From positions 4,948,501 through 5,012,500 of the forward strand of contig NZ_JAUSZN010000001.1 in assembly GCF_030817595.1 (NCBI RefSeq): a stretch of DNA of 64,000 bases. Direction: 5' to 3'. Numbering within the stretch: the stretch's first letter is position 1; each line of letters starts with the position of its first letter. This DNA is from Neobacillus niacini. GTDB taxonomy: Bacteria; Bacillota; Bacilli; Bacillales; Cytobacillaceae. The notes beneath the pieces are model-generated. The model saw nothing but the letters and a program-made list of their open reading frames with translations, had not been told where the DNA came from and ran no database searches. Below, piece after piece: positions 48,799 to 58,504 of the stretch. A program made the translations under genes and the position numbers.

Positions 48799-48859
48799 AT
48801 AAAAAAACCTGTATTTCTATGAGCACACTGGTTTAGTGTGTTTCAAAGAAATACAGGTT
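48799..48859 (-). terminator. Terminator between the transpeptidase gene and bglP
   Basis: On the minus strand AACCTGTATTTCT and AGAAATACAGGTT form a perfect 13-bp stem. It encloses an inner stem CACAC / GTGTG and is followed by TTTTTTTATT. It ends the transpeptidase transcript and lies only 30 nt before the bglP start. Confidence 0.85.
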
Positions 48860-48874
48860 ATTCAGATAGAGCTT

Positions 48875-50320
48875 TTAATAAACTACGACTGGCTGATAGA
48901 CACTGAGGTTATCATAAACAGCCTTCATCATACTAGGAGATACGTTAACGCAGCCGCCGGATCCTTGTGTAAGATAGGCGTTGTTGTTCCAGTTTGTCCG
49001 CCAGCTGGCGTCGTGAAATCCTTGACCGCTGTTGGTAAAGGGTGCCCAGTAATCGACTTCGACGGCATAATCAGCTTTGCCGACGGCGCTGCCCTTAAGT
49101 GTGTAAGGGGTGCGTTTAAAGAGAATATACCATACACCAGGTGAAGTATCTTCACCCGTACTGTGTTTACCGGTAACCACATTTGTGGTTAAGACCAAAT
49201 TTCCATCTCTGTAAAGCCAAATACGCTGTTCGGCAATGGATACTTCGGCATAGGTGCCACCAATTCCATTGTTGGCAATGGTTTCGTACCCATAGCCCTC
49301 ATTGTTCCAGCCGTTTCCGTGTATGTTGGAAGCAGAAATGGATTTCTCTCCTTTTTCAAAAGCAGCTTGAACAAGTGCTGCCTCTTTTTCGACATCAAGT
49401 GCCCAGCCATAGCCTTCACCTTTAACCGTAATGACTGAACCGGAGTGGGTCGTAAAGTTGAAATTTTTCCCTAATGTGGATTGGGCATTATTAATTTCTG
49501 TAATTTTATTCTTTATCATGCTCGGGTCGATTGAAACTTTCATATCTGTGGACACAGAGGCATTTTGAATAACCTCACTGCCTTTTAACGTATAAACTTT
49601 GTCCTGTACCTTATAGTCAACCGTATTTTGAAGGAGCTCTTGCAGCAGCTTCTCTTGGTCTTTTACCAGCTGACTGTCTTCCTTGAACGGTTGAATCAAT
49701 ATAGGATTCAGATGGATCTCACTCGTAAATGGCTGTTTTTCATACTCCTCTATTAGACTAGGAATATCATATTGCGTACCATCACTGCCATTTATAATCG
49801 TTATTTTTCCTTCTTGTAAGGTTACCTGCGCATCCTTAGGGGCTTGTAAAGTCTCATTCCTTGCATTGAGTTCTTGTTCCAGCTGTGTTTTCAAGCTTAT
49901 ACTTCGATATTCGTCCTGTTTGCTCGGGATTAAGGTAAAATCCTTTGTTTTAAATGAAGGAAAAAATGTCCACTGGCTTTTTAATAATTTTTTAACTCCA
50001 GGTCGGTCCTCCTCAGTAATTCCCATCTTTGTATCATTTCCGTCTATTAGTAATTCTTCTCCAATATAGACTTTGTTCGTTAAGACAGTAGATTGTAACT
50101 TTTTGAGAGCGTCGTCAATAGTTAGACCGCTAACTTTTATACCATTAATCGATATATTTGCATTAAAATGGTTTGCTTGATAAAAGCTAATCCCCGACAC
50201 CATGAGTACAATGATCATTCCGATGATTACTGATAGGAGCTTCCAATTTTTGTACCACTGCGTTTTCTTTTTTCGTGAACGGTCAATCTCCCCAACACTT
50301 TGTTCTAATGCGTTTCCCAC
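48875..50320 (-). CDS. Membrane-anchored L,D-transpeptidase (YkuD) with peptidoglycan-binding domain
   Basis: 481 residues from GTG 50320, with GGAGGG 7 nt upstream. A short basic cytoplasmic tail and one membrane helix (LLSVIIGMIIVLMVSGISFY) anchor the protein outside. Residues ~60-330 are the VanW-associated PG_binding_4 type region (INGIKVSGLTIDDALKKL). The C-terminal YkuD domain (~345-480) has the catalytic His in GFHDASW and Cys in GSGGCVNVS. It forms 3-3 or related cross-links in peptidoglycan, possibly in the spore. The neighbouring genes are divergent germination genes. Confidence 0.9.
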   Translation of the reverse strand: MGNALEQSVGEIDRSRKKKTQWYKNWKLLSVIIGMIIVLMVSGISFYQANHFNANISINGIKVSGLTIDDALKKLQSTVLTNKVYIGEELLIDGNDTKMGITEEDRPGVKKLLKSQWTFFPSFKTKDFTLIPSKQDEYRSISLKTQLEQELNARNETLQAPKDAQVTLQEGKITIINGSDGTQYDIPSLIEEYEKQPFTSEIHLNPILIQPFKEDSQLVKDQEKLLQELLQNTVDYKVQDKVYTLKGSEVIQNASVSTDMKVSIDPSMIKNKITEINNAQSTLGKNFNFTTHSGSVITVKGEGYGWALDVEKEAALVQAAFEKGEKSISASNIHGNGWNNEGYGYETIANNGIGGTYAEVSIAEQRIWLYRDGNLVLTTNVVTGKHSTGEDTSPGVWYILFKRTPYTLKGSAVGKADYAVEVDYWAPFTNSGQGFHDASWRTNWNNNAYLTQGSGGCVNVSPSMMKAVYDNLSVYQPVVVY

Positions 50321-50575
50321 AAATGTTCCCTCCAGATACCTTTAACATCTTTCTTTTGAACAACTATTTTACATTTTTATTAAACTTTCATTACAATTCT
50401 ACAAGATAGTATAACGTAAATTTTGTCGTTATTTGTATTAATTTTATATATTTATTTTTTCTAAAAAATGGTAACAAGTCAATCGACTAAATCGATACAT
50501 ACCTGGTGCCAAAGAATATGGGTGGAAATTAAGGGGATAATAGGGAATATCTAGTTGTTTAAGGGGTTTTCTGAC

Positions 50576-52045
50576 ATGAGTTTCTTGAATAAAATGGGGC
50601 AGCTTTCTGGTGATATCGAGAAAAATATAAAAATGGTAGAAGAGCATTTTTGCCATACAGAAGATTTAATGAAAAAAAAACTCGTCAGTGCTAAACAGAA
50701 GTGTGTCATTCTTTATCTTGATCCATTGGTAAAAAAGGAACTCCTCCAGACCTCTATTATCGAGCCCATTTTAGAAAGCGAAATCAATGATATTGAACAA
50801 ATTGTCCATGCAGCAGAAGTAAAAAAGACCACCTTAATTTCTGAAGTGGGAAAACAATTATTAGATGGATCCTGTGTAATCCTGTTAGAAGAGTATTCCG
50901 AAGCATATACCGCCTCTGTAGGAGGAATAGAAGGCAGGTCCATTGAGGAACCGAATAATGAGCGGAATATTAAAAGTTCTCATGATGGTTTTGTCGAAGA
51001 GTTTAGCTCCAATCTGCAGCTTTTACGAAAGAGAATAAAAAGCCCGTATATGAAAGTGAAATATATTACAATCGGAAACCTTACCCATACGAAAGTGGGT
51101 ATGGTTTATCTAGAAAATCTTGCGAACAAAGAGCTGGTTGACGAAGTGGAGCGGAGATTATCTTCCATCGAAATCGACCAGCTTTATTCCACTAGTGATG
51201 TAGAGGAGCTCATTGAAGATCACCCTTTTTCACCTTTTCCGCAAAATCTAGCTACGGAAAGACCTGACAGAGCCGTGTCCTACTTAGCGGATGGAAAAAT
51301 TACCATCATTGTCGATGGTAGTCCCCGCGTGTTAGTCGTTCCGATTACTTTTTTTGCTTTTTATCAGGCACCGGACGACTATAATAGCCGGTGGTTGGTT
51401 GGTTCTTTCTTTCGATTTATTCGTATCTTTAGCTTCATTGTCGCGATTAGTTTGCCTGCTATCTACGTAGCCATCGTTTCCTTTCATTCAGAGGTCCTTC
51501 CGATTGGAATTCTATACTCCATCCGGACTTCCTTAGAGTATGTTCCCTTTCCGCCTTTTGTGGAGGCCTTAACGATGCAAATCATTTTGGAGCTATTAAA
51601 AGAGGCTTCGATTCGGTTGCCGTCACCTATCGCTCAGACCATCGGGATTGTCGGGGGATTAGTCATTGGAACAGCTATCGTAGACGCCCATATTGTATCG
51701 AATATGATGATTGTCGTCATCGGATTTACCGCCATTGCCTCCTTTGTGGCGCCAATTAATGAAATGGGGACGAGTGCAAGATTGTTAGGATTTCCGACCA
51801 TGATTGCGGCAACATTGTTTGGGTTTTTTGGGATTGTTTTTGTGTTGATGTTGATTTTCATGCATTTAAGTAAACTAGATTCTTTTGGGATGCCCTATTT
51901 TTCACCGTTCGCGCCATTCAAGAAAGAAGAGCTAAAGGATTCAATCGTCCGGCTGCCATTATGGAAATTAAATACTCGTCCGACTGATGCAAAGCCAGCT
52001 TATGCGAATCAACAAGGGAGAGCTAGGGCATGGAAAAAGAAATGA
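50576..52045 (+). CDS. GerA-family spore germinant receptor subunit A
   Basis: 489 residues from ATG 50576 (MSFLNKMGQLSGDIEKN), with AAGGGG 11 nt upstream; TTG 50555 is possible. A hydrophilic N-terminal half (~1-240) contains DGSCVILLEEYSEAYTASVGG, and IEEPNNERNIKSSHDGFVEE is the family's conserved cytoplasmic block. DHPFSPFPQNLATERPDR precedes about five membrane helices. It sits in the inner spore membrane as the A subunit of a nutrient receptor. It overlaps the B subunit gene by 16 bp. Operon order is A-B-C. Confidence 0.92.
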   Translation: MSFLNKMGQLSGDIEKNIKMVEEHFCHTEDLMKKKLVSAKQKCVILYLDPLVKKELLQTSIIEPILESEINDIEQIVHAAEVKKTTLISEVGKQLLDGSCVILLEEYSEAYTASVGGIEGRSIEEPNNERNIKSSHDGFVEEFSSNLQLLRKRIKSPYMKVKYITIGNLTHTKVGMVYLENLANKELVDEVERRLSSIEIDQLYSTSDVEELIEDHPFSPFPQNLATERPDRAVSYLADGKITIIVDGSPRVLVVPITFFAFYQAPDDYNSRWLVGSFFRFIRIFSFIVAISLPAIYVAIVSFHSEVLPIGILYSIRTSLEYVPFPPFVEALTMQIILELLKEASIRLPSPIAQTIGIVGGLVIGTAIVDAHIVSNMMIVVIGFTAIASFVAPINEMGTSARLLGFPTMIAATLFGFFGIVFVLMLIFMHLSKLDSFGMPYFSPFAPFKKEELKDSIVRLPLWKLNTRPTDAKPAYANQQGRARAWKKK

Positions 52046-53133
52046 CGAAAAATCGGATAACCAAATTTCAGTTGTTTTTTTTATTGATACAAAGTCAAAT
52101 TGGTGTCGCCCTCTTATCCTTGCCGCATGCTGTGCAGGTGAGTGCAAAGGGAGACGGGTGGATTTCTACGATCATTGCAGGGGTGGCCGTTCAAGGTATG
52201 CTCATCGTTTATTGGCAATTGTTAAAACGATTTCCGACCCTTATGTATACAGAAATAACGAAGAAGGTAGTCGGAAGTTTTTTAGGAAAATTCCTTAATG
52301 TTTTCATCTACATAAATTTCATTCTTGTCGGGGGTTTAGCGACTATTCTTTTTATTAAACTTATCAATTTATGGTTATTGCCTTTAACACCTGGGTGGAT
52401 AATTTCTGCAATGATTTTGACGGCCTGTATTTATTTAGCTATAAGTGATTTAAAAATCATTGCAAGGTTCTTTGTCCTTGCTACCTCATTGATACTATTA
52501 TTATGGTTTACATCTGTATTAAGCTGGTTTACCCCAAAGGAATTTGAATATGTCCTTCCGATTGGAAGTTCAGGACTGAAAAATATCTTATTGGGTAGTA
52601 ATAACTCGCTTCTAGCGATGTTAGGCTTTGAAGCGCTGCTATTTTTCTTCCCATTCATGATTGATAAAGATAAAAAGGGAGTATTCAAAACGGTATCGAT
52701 GGCCAACCTTACTATAACTCTTTTTTACACATACTTTATTTTTATTACCCTCATCAGTTTTAGTACCGATCAACTGACTCAAATGAGAGAACCGATTCTA
52801 AATCTTCTTAGAGGAATATCATTTAATATGATTGATCGGGTCGACCTTTTATTTCTATCTGTATGGATCGTGCCAATGGCCACGTCCATTATTACCTATC
52901 TATTCGCTGCAAGTAAAAGTTTGAATCTAGAAAAAAAGCATTACCCAAAGGCTGTCGTAGTAAATGGATGCATTCTTTTTCTGATAACCTTGATTCCTAG
53001 TGATGATGCCATTATTACTTTGTTTAATCAGTATGTTTCCTATTTAAGTTATCTGGTCGTATTTTTAATTCCTACTTTGTTATTAATGCTTTCATTCCTG
53101 ATGAAAAAACATGAAATGAGTGAATCACGATGA
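52030..53133 (+). CDS. GerB-family spore germinant receptor subunit B
   Basis: 367 residues from ATG 52030 with GGAGAGC upstream. Ten or so hydrophobic helices of the APC-like spore permease family: ITKFQLFFLLIQSQIGVALL at the start, then SLPHAVQVSAKGDGWIS with the family Asp-Gly. It is the likely ligand-binding, transporter-like subunit in the inner spore membrane. It overlaps the A gene by 16 bp and the C gene by 4 bp. Confidence 0.92.
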   Translation: MEKEMTKNRITKFQLFFLLIQSQIGVALLSLPHAVQVSAKGDGWISTIIAGVAVQGMLIVYWQLLKRFPTLMYTEITKKVVGSFLGKFLNVFIYINFILVGGLATILFIKLINLWLLPLTPGWIISAMILTACIYLAISDLKIIARFFVLATSLILLLWFTSVLSWFTPKEFEYVLPIGSSGLKNILLGSNNSLLAMLGFEALLFFFPFMIDKDKKGVFKTVSMANLTITLFYTYFIFITLISFSTDQLTQMREPILNLLRGISFNMIDRVDLLFLSVWIVPMATSIITYLFAASKSLNLEKKHYPKAVVVNGCILFLITLIPSDDAIITLFNQYVSYLSYLVVFLIPTLLLMLSFLMKKHEMSESR

Positions 53134-54236
53134 GAAAAATCTACCTCCTCATTTTATTGATACTCCCCATGATGTTGACGGGTTGTTGGGACCAGCGCCT
53201 CTTAGTAAACCGAACACTGGTAAACGGGGTAAGTTTCGATGTGACGAAAGATGGTAAGATAACTGCGGCGGTGAGAGCGTTAAATATACAAAGTAAGGGT
53301 GGCGGCCTATTCGAAATCCAGGATGAATTAGTTGAGGCCAAACGACCAACCGTTGTTGGTTTGGGATTGGATCTAGACAGTAAAATTCCGGGTGAACTGG
53401 ATGCGAGTAAAGCGCATGTAGTCATTTTAGGAGAAGAGCTAGCCAAAAAGGGAATTCACCCTTTCATTGAATTCTTTTACCGCAATCGGGAATCATATTT
53501 GTCTTCTAAAATTGTGATAGGTAAAGGAACGGGGAAAGAGATTCTTTCTGTGGAGAAAGAAAAAAGTCCTATTGCTTTCGCCATCTTACAATTACTCGAA
53601 GGAGCAGAGTCGGATACGGTCATTCCGAAAAAAAGTACCTTTACGGTTTGGAACAACATATTGGATCCAGGTAAGGATATGGTGTTACCGTATCTTGAAA
53701 GAGCAGAGCGGGATAAGGTAGAAGTGGCTGGAGTAGCCTTATTTAACGGTGATAAATATACAGGTAAAACATTATCAAAGGACAAAAGCGGTTTACTCTT
53801 GTCCTTAATGAATCAACTAGCCAAAAACAATAGAATGGCAATCATCCTGGGTTCAACTAGCAATGGCCGTTCGATTTCTTTTTCCACTAGAGATTTAAGA
53901 CGGAACCTAGAAGTCCATGTGAACAAGAGTGAAGAAATCACTTGTAAAATTGACCTGAAAATGGAAATTGAAATCATCACCTATCCACAAGATTTTAAAA
54001 ATGAAATCAATGTTAAAAAACTAAATCAAGATCTTTCTGATGAATTCACTAGGGAAGCCAAGGAAATAACCAACACCTTAGTAAAAGCCAATTGTGATGC
54101 GTTTGGGATTGGCAGGCAAATCTCAAGCTTCCACCCTGAATTATGGAAGAAAGTCAATTGGGATGAGGAATATAAAAATGTTCAAATTGAGCCTGTCGTA
54201 AAGGTAAATATCATAAAAACCGGGAATGTGTTTTAA
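53130..54236 (+). CDS. GerC-family spore germinant receptor lipoprotein subunit
   Basis: 368 residues. The lipoprotein signal ends MMLTGCWDQR, the usual GerAC N-terminus (GCWD). The mature part contains ELDASKAHVVILGEELAKKG, IEFFYRNRESYLSSKIVIGK and a C-terminal stretch EITNTLVKANCDAFGIGRQI, matching GerAC domains. It is tethered to the outer leaflet of the inner spore membrane and needed for receptor function. It starts by ATGA overlap with the B gene and ends the operon. Confidence 0.92.
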   Translation: MRKIYLLILLILPMMLTGCWDQRLLVNRTLVNGVSFDVTKDGKITAAVRALNIQSKGGGLFEIQDELVEAKRPTVVGLGLDLDSKIPGELDASKAHVVILGEELAKKGIHPFIEFFYRNRESYLSSKIVIGKGTGKEILSVEKEKSPIAFAILQLLEGAESDTVIPKKSTFTVWNNILDPGKDMVLPYLERAERDKVEVAGVALFNGDKYTGKTLSKDKSGLLLSLMNQLAKNNRMAIILGSTSNGRSISFSTRDLRRNLEVHVNKSEEITCKIDLKMEIEIITYPQDFKNEINVKKLNQDLSDEFTREAKEITNTLVKANCDAFGIGRQISSFHPELWKKVNWDEEYKNVQIEPVVKVNIIKTGNVF

Positions 54237-54460
54237 GTTACTTTTTTCAGGGGTTTTTGGCTGATTTATCACTACATACCGAGATTTTTTATTAGTAAAT
54301 GGGGAACCTGGCTTTTAACCTTTGGTTCCTTATTTATGTCTTTATGTATATTTAGGAGAGTGAAATATGTAAAAATTTAGTGAATCCTTGTATCAAATTT
54401 CCTGCAAAACATTATATAATAATTTTGTTAGTAAAACTTTTATACTAAGGAGGGTGCATT

Positions 54461-57322
54461 TTGCATAATCGAAAATGGACGAATCTCTCAATCGTTCTAG
54501 TATTAGTATTTTCTTTGTTTAGCCCGTTTACTAGTTTAAAGACTTATGCTGCGGCAGGGTTGCAATTACTAGACGTGACAGAGAAAAAAGAGTCCACGGT
54601 TCTTGTCTGGGAAGTGGTGAATGAGGGAGAAGAATTTACAGACTACCAATTAATAAAAAATGGTGAAGTGCTGGATATAGAGCCGGTCCCATTAGATGAA
54701 ACTTTAGAGGAAAATGTAAAAAGGTATTCCTATGAAGACCAAAATGTTGAAAAGAACGCCCAATACACATACCAAATCGCTGGAACCCTTTCCACCGGTG
54801 AAAAGGTAATAAGTACGCCAGTAGAACATACTTTTGTTGGACAAGCAGAAGAACTGCAAGGTAATGTACTATTAACCCCTGAGTCAGATGTAGAAGTTGT
54901 GACGACAAATATCAAGGTGGTTACAGATCAAGGTACGATTCCATGGGGATTTGATTTTTCAATAATCGGTGAAGAAGGTTCCGAAATCTCTTATTATGGT
55001 TATTTAAATGATGAAGGATTTTTTGTAGAATACGAGACTGAATCCCGTGATATTGAACTTCCTATCGGAGCCTACAGCATAAATACATACAACTACTCCA
55101 CAGAAGAAGATATTACGACGGCATTTACGATTGAGAGTGGGAAAGATTATGTAACAAGTCCAGTTGAAATCGTGTTCCCTGACGAACAACTAGTTATAAA
55201 AAAGGTTCTGCAGATTGAAGGGACAACGGAGCAGTCGATTTCAATCGGATGGGGAGAGTTTGTCGATCCAGAAATAGTAGAAAAATACCTTGTCTATTTA
55301 AATGAAGAACTGGCTGAAGAAATCACTGACCCATACACTACATCTTTTACGTATTCAGAATTGGAACCTGAGACGGCGTATCAGGTAAAAGTAGAGTACG
55401 TCTATAAGGATGGCTCAAGCGAGACGGTTACTGCAGAAGTTATGACGTCAGCTCCTCCTGCAGGTGAGGTTGTTGTTTTTGTAGATGAAAATCTAAAAAA
55501 TGCAATTGCTAATCAATTGAAAATCCAGCACCGTGACATTTATACGGATGATATGGAAAAATTGACTGATTTAGATGCCAGTTATTCAGACATTAGTGAT
55601 TTAACAGGCATTGAGTATGCTGTAAATCTTACAAGTCTTATGTTATATGGTAATCAAATTGAAGATCTATCTCCGCTTGCGAACCTTATGAATCTAGCGT
55701 CTCTGGATTTGGATGAGAATTTGATTAAGAGTCTTGATGACTTGAAAAACCTGAAAAACCTTGAATCTTTGTTTTTATCTTTTAATCAAATTGAAGATAT
55801 TCGTGTCCTGAACACATTACCGAATCTCTCTTATGTTACGTTAATCGGTAATGAAGGTCTTGAATTTACAAAAGGTTCCGAAGATGCTGAAGTGTTAAAA
55901 AAACTAATTACAGCTGGGGTTTCAGTGGAGTGGCTGTTAGAAAACTTCGAAATTTCGATTCAGGATGTAACGGAATCCTTGATCCAATTTGAATTTAATT
56001 TTCCTGGCGTTACTGATTTCATCAGCGCGTATAATGTTTATCTAAATGGTAAGTTAGTGGGAGAATTACCAGTCGAAGAGAATGGTTATGAGCTAAGTGA
56101 TCTTGAGCCCCTGACAGAATATGAGATTAGTGTAGAAGCTGTTGATGAAGCTGGTAATGTTTGGGCTAGTGCCTATAACTATTTGACGACACCGCCTGTA
56201 CCAGAAGGAGAGGTGGTTCGATTTAAGGATCCAGCCCTGGAAGAGGCAGTACGTGATGCTTTGCATATTTACTCCCGTGACCTTTACGAGAGTGATATGA
56301 CCATTCTGATAAGCTTAGATGCGAGCGATCGGGGAATTGAGGAGCTTGAAGGATTAGAGTTAGCTGCTAATCTGCAGGAATTGTTATTAGACTCCAACGC
56401 CATTCGCAATTTTGAGCCAATAGCTGGATTATCGAATTTAGTTCATTTATCGCTAAGCAATAATAAAATGTCAGACATTTCTGGGCTGGCGGCATTAACA
56501 AATTTAGAATCGTTAATCCTCGATGGCAATGAAATAGTAGATATTAGTATCCTATCTCAATTTTCAAAGCTTTCCCTTTTGTCTTTACAAGAAAATAAGG
56601 TAAAAGATATTGGTCAGTTAGCGAACTTAAATATTGAATTTCTTAACATTGGCTATAACGATATTGACGATATTTCAAGTCTGCTAGAATTAGAGAATTT
56701 ACAATATGTCTTAATTATGAACAATCCACTCGATTTAACGGAAGGCTCCGAGACACGATCTGTCATTCAGACGTTAGAAGACAATGGGGTCATCGTTATG
56801 TATGAATATCTGGACATTTCCGTCGATGAAGTAACGGAAAGTACGATTAAGATTAGTTGGGGACCAGTTCCGCAAAACGATGTACAGGACTACCTCTACT
56901 ATGTCCTAGTAGATGGGGAAGAAGTAGCTATTGATTTAACTGATTCTTCTTATACCTTCACTGATCTTGAAGCGGAAACGGAATATAAGATTGAAGTTTT
57001 AGGAATAAGTGAGAACTCGGAAAGTTTTATTTATGGAACTACTGCTGTTACTACATCTGCGGTCCAGGATACTCCTGAACCTAATCCTGGGGATTCTGAA
57101 GATGATAAGGGAACCGTTGGAGTTGTTGATAAATCTCCAACTAATCCGGGTAAAGAAACTGAAAATCATTCAACTCAGGTTGATAAAGTAACACAAAAAC
57201 CTGGACTGAATCTGCCAGACACAGCAACAAACAGCTTTAATTTGTTAGTGTTCGGACTTGGTTTAGTTGCAGTAGGATTCACCTTCCTTGTAGTTAAACG
57301 CAGAAAAGCAATAAACAAATAA
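54461..57322 (+). CDS. Wall-anchored LRR/fibronectin-III surface protein with LPDTA sorting signal
   Basis: 953 residues from TTG 54461, right after AAGGAGGGTG. The signal peptide ends near LKTYAAAG. Fibronectin-III-like domains (~35-120, ~255-335, ~505-585, ~785-870) alternate with two internalin-like leucine-rich regions (~340-480 and ~590-765; NLTSLMLYGNQIEDLSPLAN). A low-complexity linker ends in LPDTATNSFN, a hydrophobic helix and KRRKAINK, a sortase signal. LPDTA suits class D or C sortases, which act late in growth or sporulation, more than SrtA. It probably mediates adhesion. No sortase is nearby. It lies between two germination operons. Confidence 0.85.
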   Translation: MHNRKWTNLSIVLVLVFSLFSPFTSLKTYAAAGLQLLDVTEKKESTVLVWEVVNEGEEFTDYQLIKNGEVLDIEPVPLDETLEENVKRYSYEDQNVEKNAQYTYQIAGTLSTGEKVISTPVEHTFVGQAEELQGNVLLTPESDVEVVTTNIKVVTDQGTIPWGFDFSIIGEEGSEISYYGYLNDEGFFVEYETESRDIELPIGAYSINTYNYSTEEDITTAFTIESGKDYVTSPVEIVFPDEQLVIKKVLQIEGTTEQSISIGWGEFVDPEIVEKYLVYLNEELAEEITDPYTTSFTYSELEPETAYQVKVEYVYKDGSSETVTAEVMTSAPPAGEVVVFVDENLKNAIANQLKIQHRDIYTDDMEKLTDLDASYSDISDLTGIEYAVNLTSLMLYGNQIEDLSPLANLMNLASLDLDENLIKSLDDLKNLKNLESLFLSFNQIEDIRVLNTLPNLSYVTLIGNEGLEFTKGSEDAEVLKKLITAGVSVEWLLENFEISIQDVTESLIQFEFNFPGVTDFISAYNVYLNGKLVGELPVEENGYELSDLEPLTEYEISVEAVDEAGNVWASAYNYLTTPPVPEGEVVRFKDPALEEAVRDALHIYSRDLYESDMTILISLDASDRGIEELEGLELAANLQELLLDSNAIRNFEPIAGLSNLVHLSLSNNKMSDISGLAALTNLESLILDGNEIVDISILSQFSKLSLLSLQENKVKDIGQLANLNIEFLNIGYNDIDDISSLLELENLQYVLIMNNPLDLTEGSETRSVIQTLEDNGVIVMYEYLDISVDEVTESTIKISWGPVPQNDVQDYLYYVLVDGEEVAIDLTDSSYTFTDLEAETEYKIEVLGISENSESFIYGTTAVTTSAVQDTPEPNPGDSEDDKGTVGVVDKSPTNPGKETENHSTQVDKVTQKPGLNLPDTATNSFNLLVFGLGLVAVGFTFLVVKRRKAINK

Positions 57323-57333
57323 GTTAAGAAATA

Positions 57334-57373
57334 GGACAAGGGGTCTTAGCCCCTTGTCCTTTATTTTTTTTGA
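57334..57373. terminator. Terminator between convergent LRR and GerB genes
   Basis: GGACAAGGGG and CCCCTTGTCC form a perfect 10-bp stem with a 6-nt loop, followed by T-rich sequence on the plus strand. It may serve both directions. Confidence 0.85.
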
Positions 57374-58470
57374 TGACTACTACTTTTTCGGTTCTTTATA
57401 AAGGCAATCCCTAAGAGTAACATGGGAATTATAACAAGAAAGAACGGGTGCACATAGCGTGTACCAAATTCCAACCCTTCCTTTAAATGCTCAGCATAGC
57501 TGCTTGCAATTGTGACGGACATGAACAAAACCACCATCCCCATAGGATAGGTTAACTTGGAAGGTTTCTTTATCTTGAATATCACTGCAGCAATTGCAAC
57601 GGCCGCATAAAAATAAATGCTTACCTTAAAAAAGATACAGATGACCATAGATATCATGAAAAAAACATCAAGACGTTCAAGAAATTCTGCCACTTGTATA
57701 CTTTGAATGGTACTTAAAAGCGGAAATTGCGAGCGTGATGCAAGGTCAACACCTAATACACCAATGTTTATTGCCATCGTAATGGCAAGATTAATTCCGC
57801 TTAAGACTATTGCAAATAACCCTACTTTTTTCACACTTTTTCTTTTGGTTATATAGGGGAAAATCATAGAAAAAACAATGGCTTCACCGAATGGAAAATA
57901 TAAGGTCTGTGTGAAAGCTACTTTGGCTATTGGAAAAATGCCTTGCTCTAGCATCGGTTTTAAATTATTCAAATCAATGAGCCCAGAAAAGACAATCAGA
58001 ATAAAACCAGTAATAGCAAGAAAATAGATAGAAACAAAAAATAATTCTCCGGTTCTTGCCACAACCTCAATACCTTTGCTAACAGCATAAATAATAACCA
58101 GCATTAATAGGGCATTTACAATAAATAAGGGAGTTTCGAGATAGGCAAAGGTCAGGAGCATTTCCCCAAAATCGCGAAGTACCCTGGCTGCCGTATACAT
58201 AAAAAAAATAATATACCAAAAGGCAAGGAATGTACCCGCTATTTTTCCAAGCAGCTTTTGCATATATTCCGGGGGGACTAACTCAGGATAAAAAAGATAT
58301 AAACGGTAATTTACCCAGAATAAGAATAGACCTCCTACCATGCCAAACAGAATGGCCATCCAGGCATCCTGTTTGGCCTCAATTGCTAGTGGTACCAAAA
58401 TGGCACTTCCGAGTTCAAATAACAAGATTAGGACAAAAAGCTGGTATAAGCTTATTTTTGCCTTTTCCAC
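57361..58470 (-). CDS. GerB-family germinant receptor subunit, GerKB-like
   Basis: 369 residues and about ten membrane helices, starting EKAKISLYQLFVLILLFELG with the family's Gly-rich first helix, then VPLAIEAKQDAWMAILFGMV. It is the transporter-like subunit. It is the third gene of an A-C-B operon, the order found in B. subtilis gerK. Its stop lies just past the terminator shared with the LRR gene. Confidence 0.9.
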   Translation of the reverse strand: MEKAKISLYQLFVLILLFELGSAILVPLAIEAKQDAWMAILFGMVGGLFLFWVNYRLYLFYPELVPPEYMQKLLGKIAGTFLAFWYIIFFMYTAARVLRDFGEMLLTFAYLETPLFIVNALLMLVIIYAVSKGIEVVARTGELFFVSIYFLAITGFILIVFSGLIDLNNLKPMLEQGIFPIAKVAFTQTLYFPFGEAIVFSMIFPYITKRKSVKKVGLFAIVLSGINLAITMAINIGVLGVDLASRSQFPLLSTIQSIQVAEFLERLDVFFMISMVICIFFKVSIYFYAAVAIAAVIFKIKKPSKLTYPMGMVVLFMSVTIASSYAEHLKEGLEFGTRYVHPFFLVIIPMLLLGIAFIKNRKSSSHQKK

Positions 58471-58504
58471 GCTTTTGTCACATCCTTTTCATCCTTTTTG
58501 ATTA

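Noticed and set aside
48799..48859. LicT/BglG-type RAT antiterminator before bglP
   Set aside because: The hairpin is a strong terminator, but I could not match the RAT consensus; reported only as a question.
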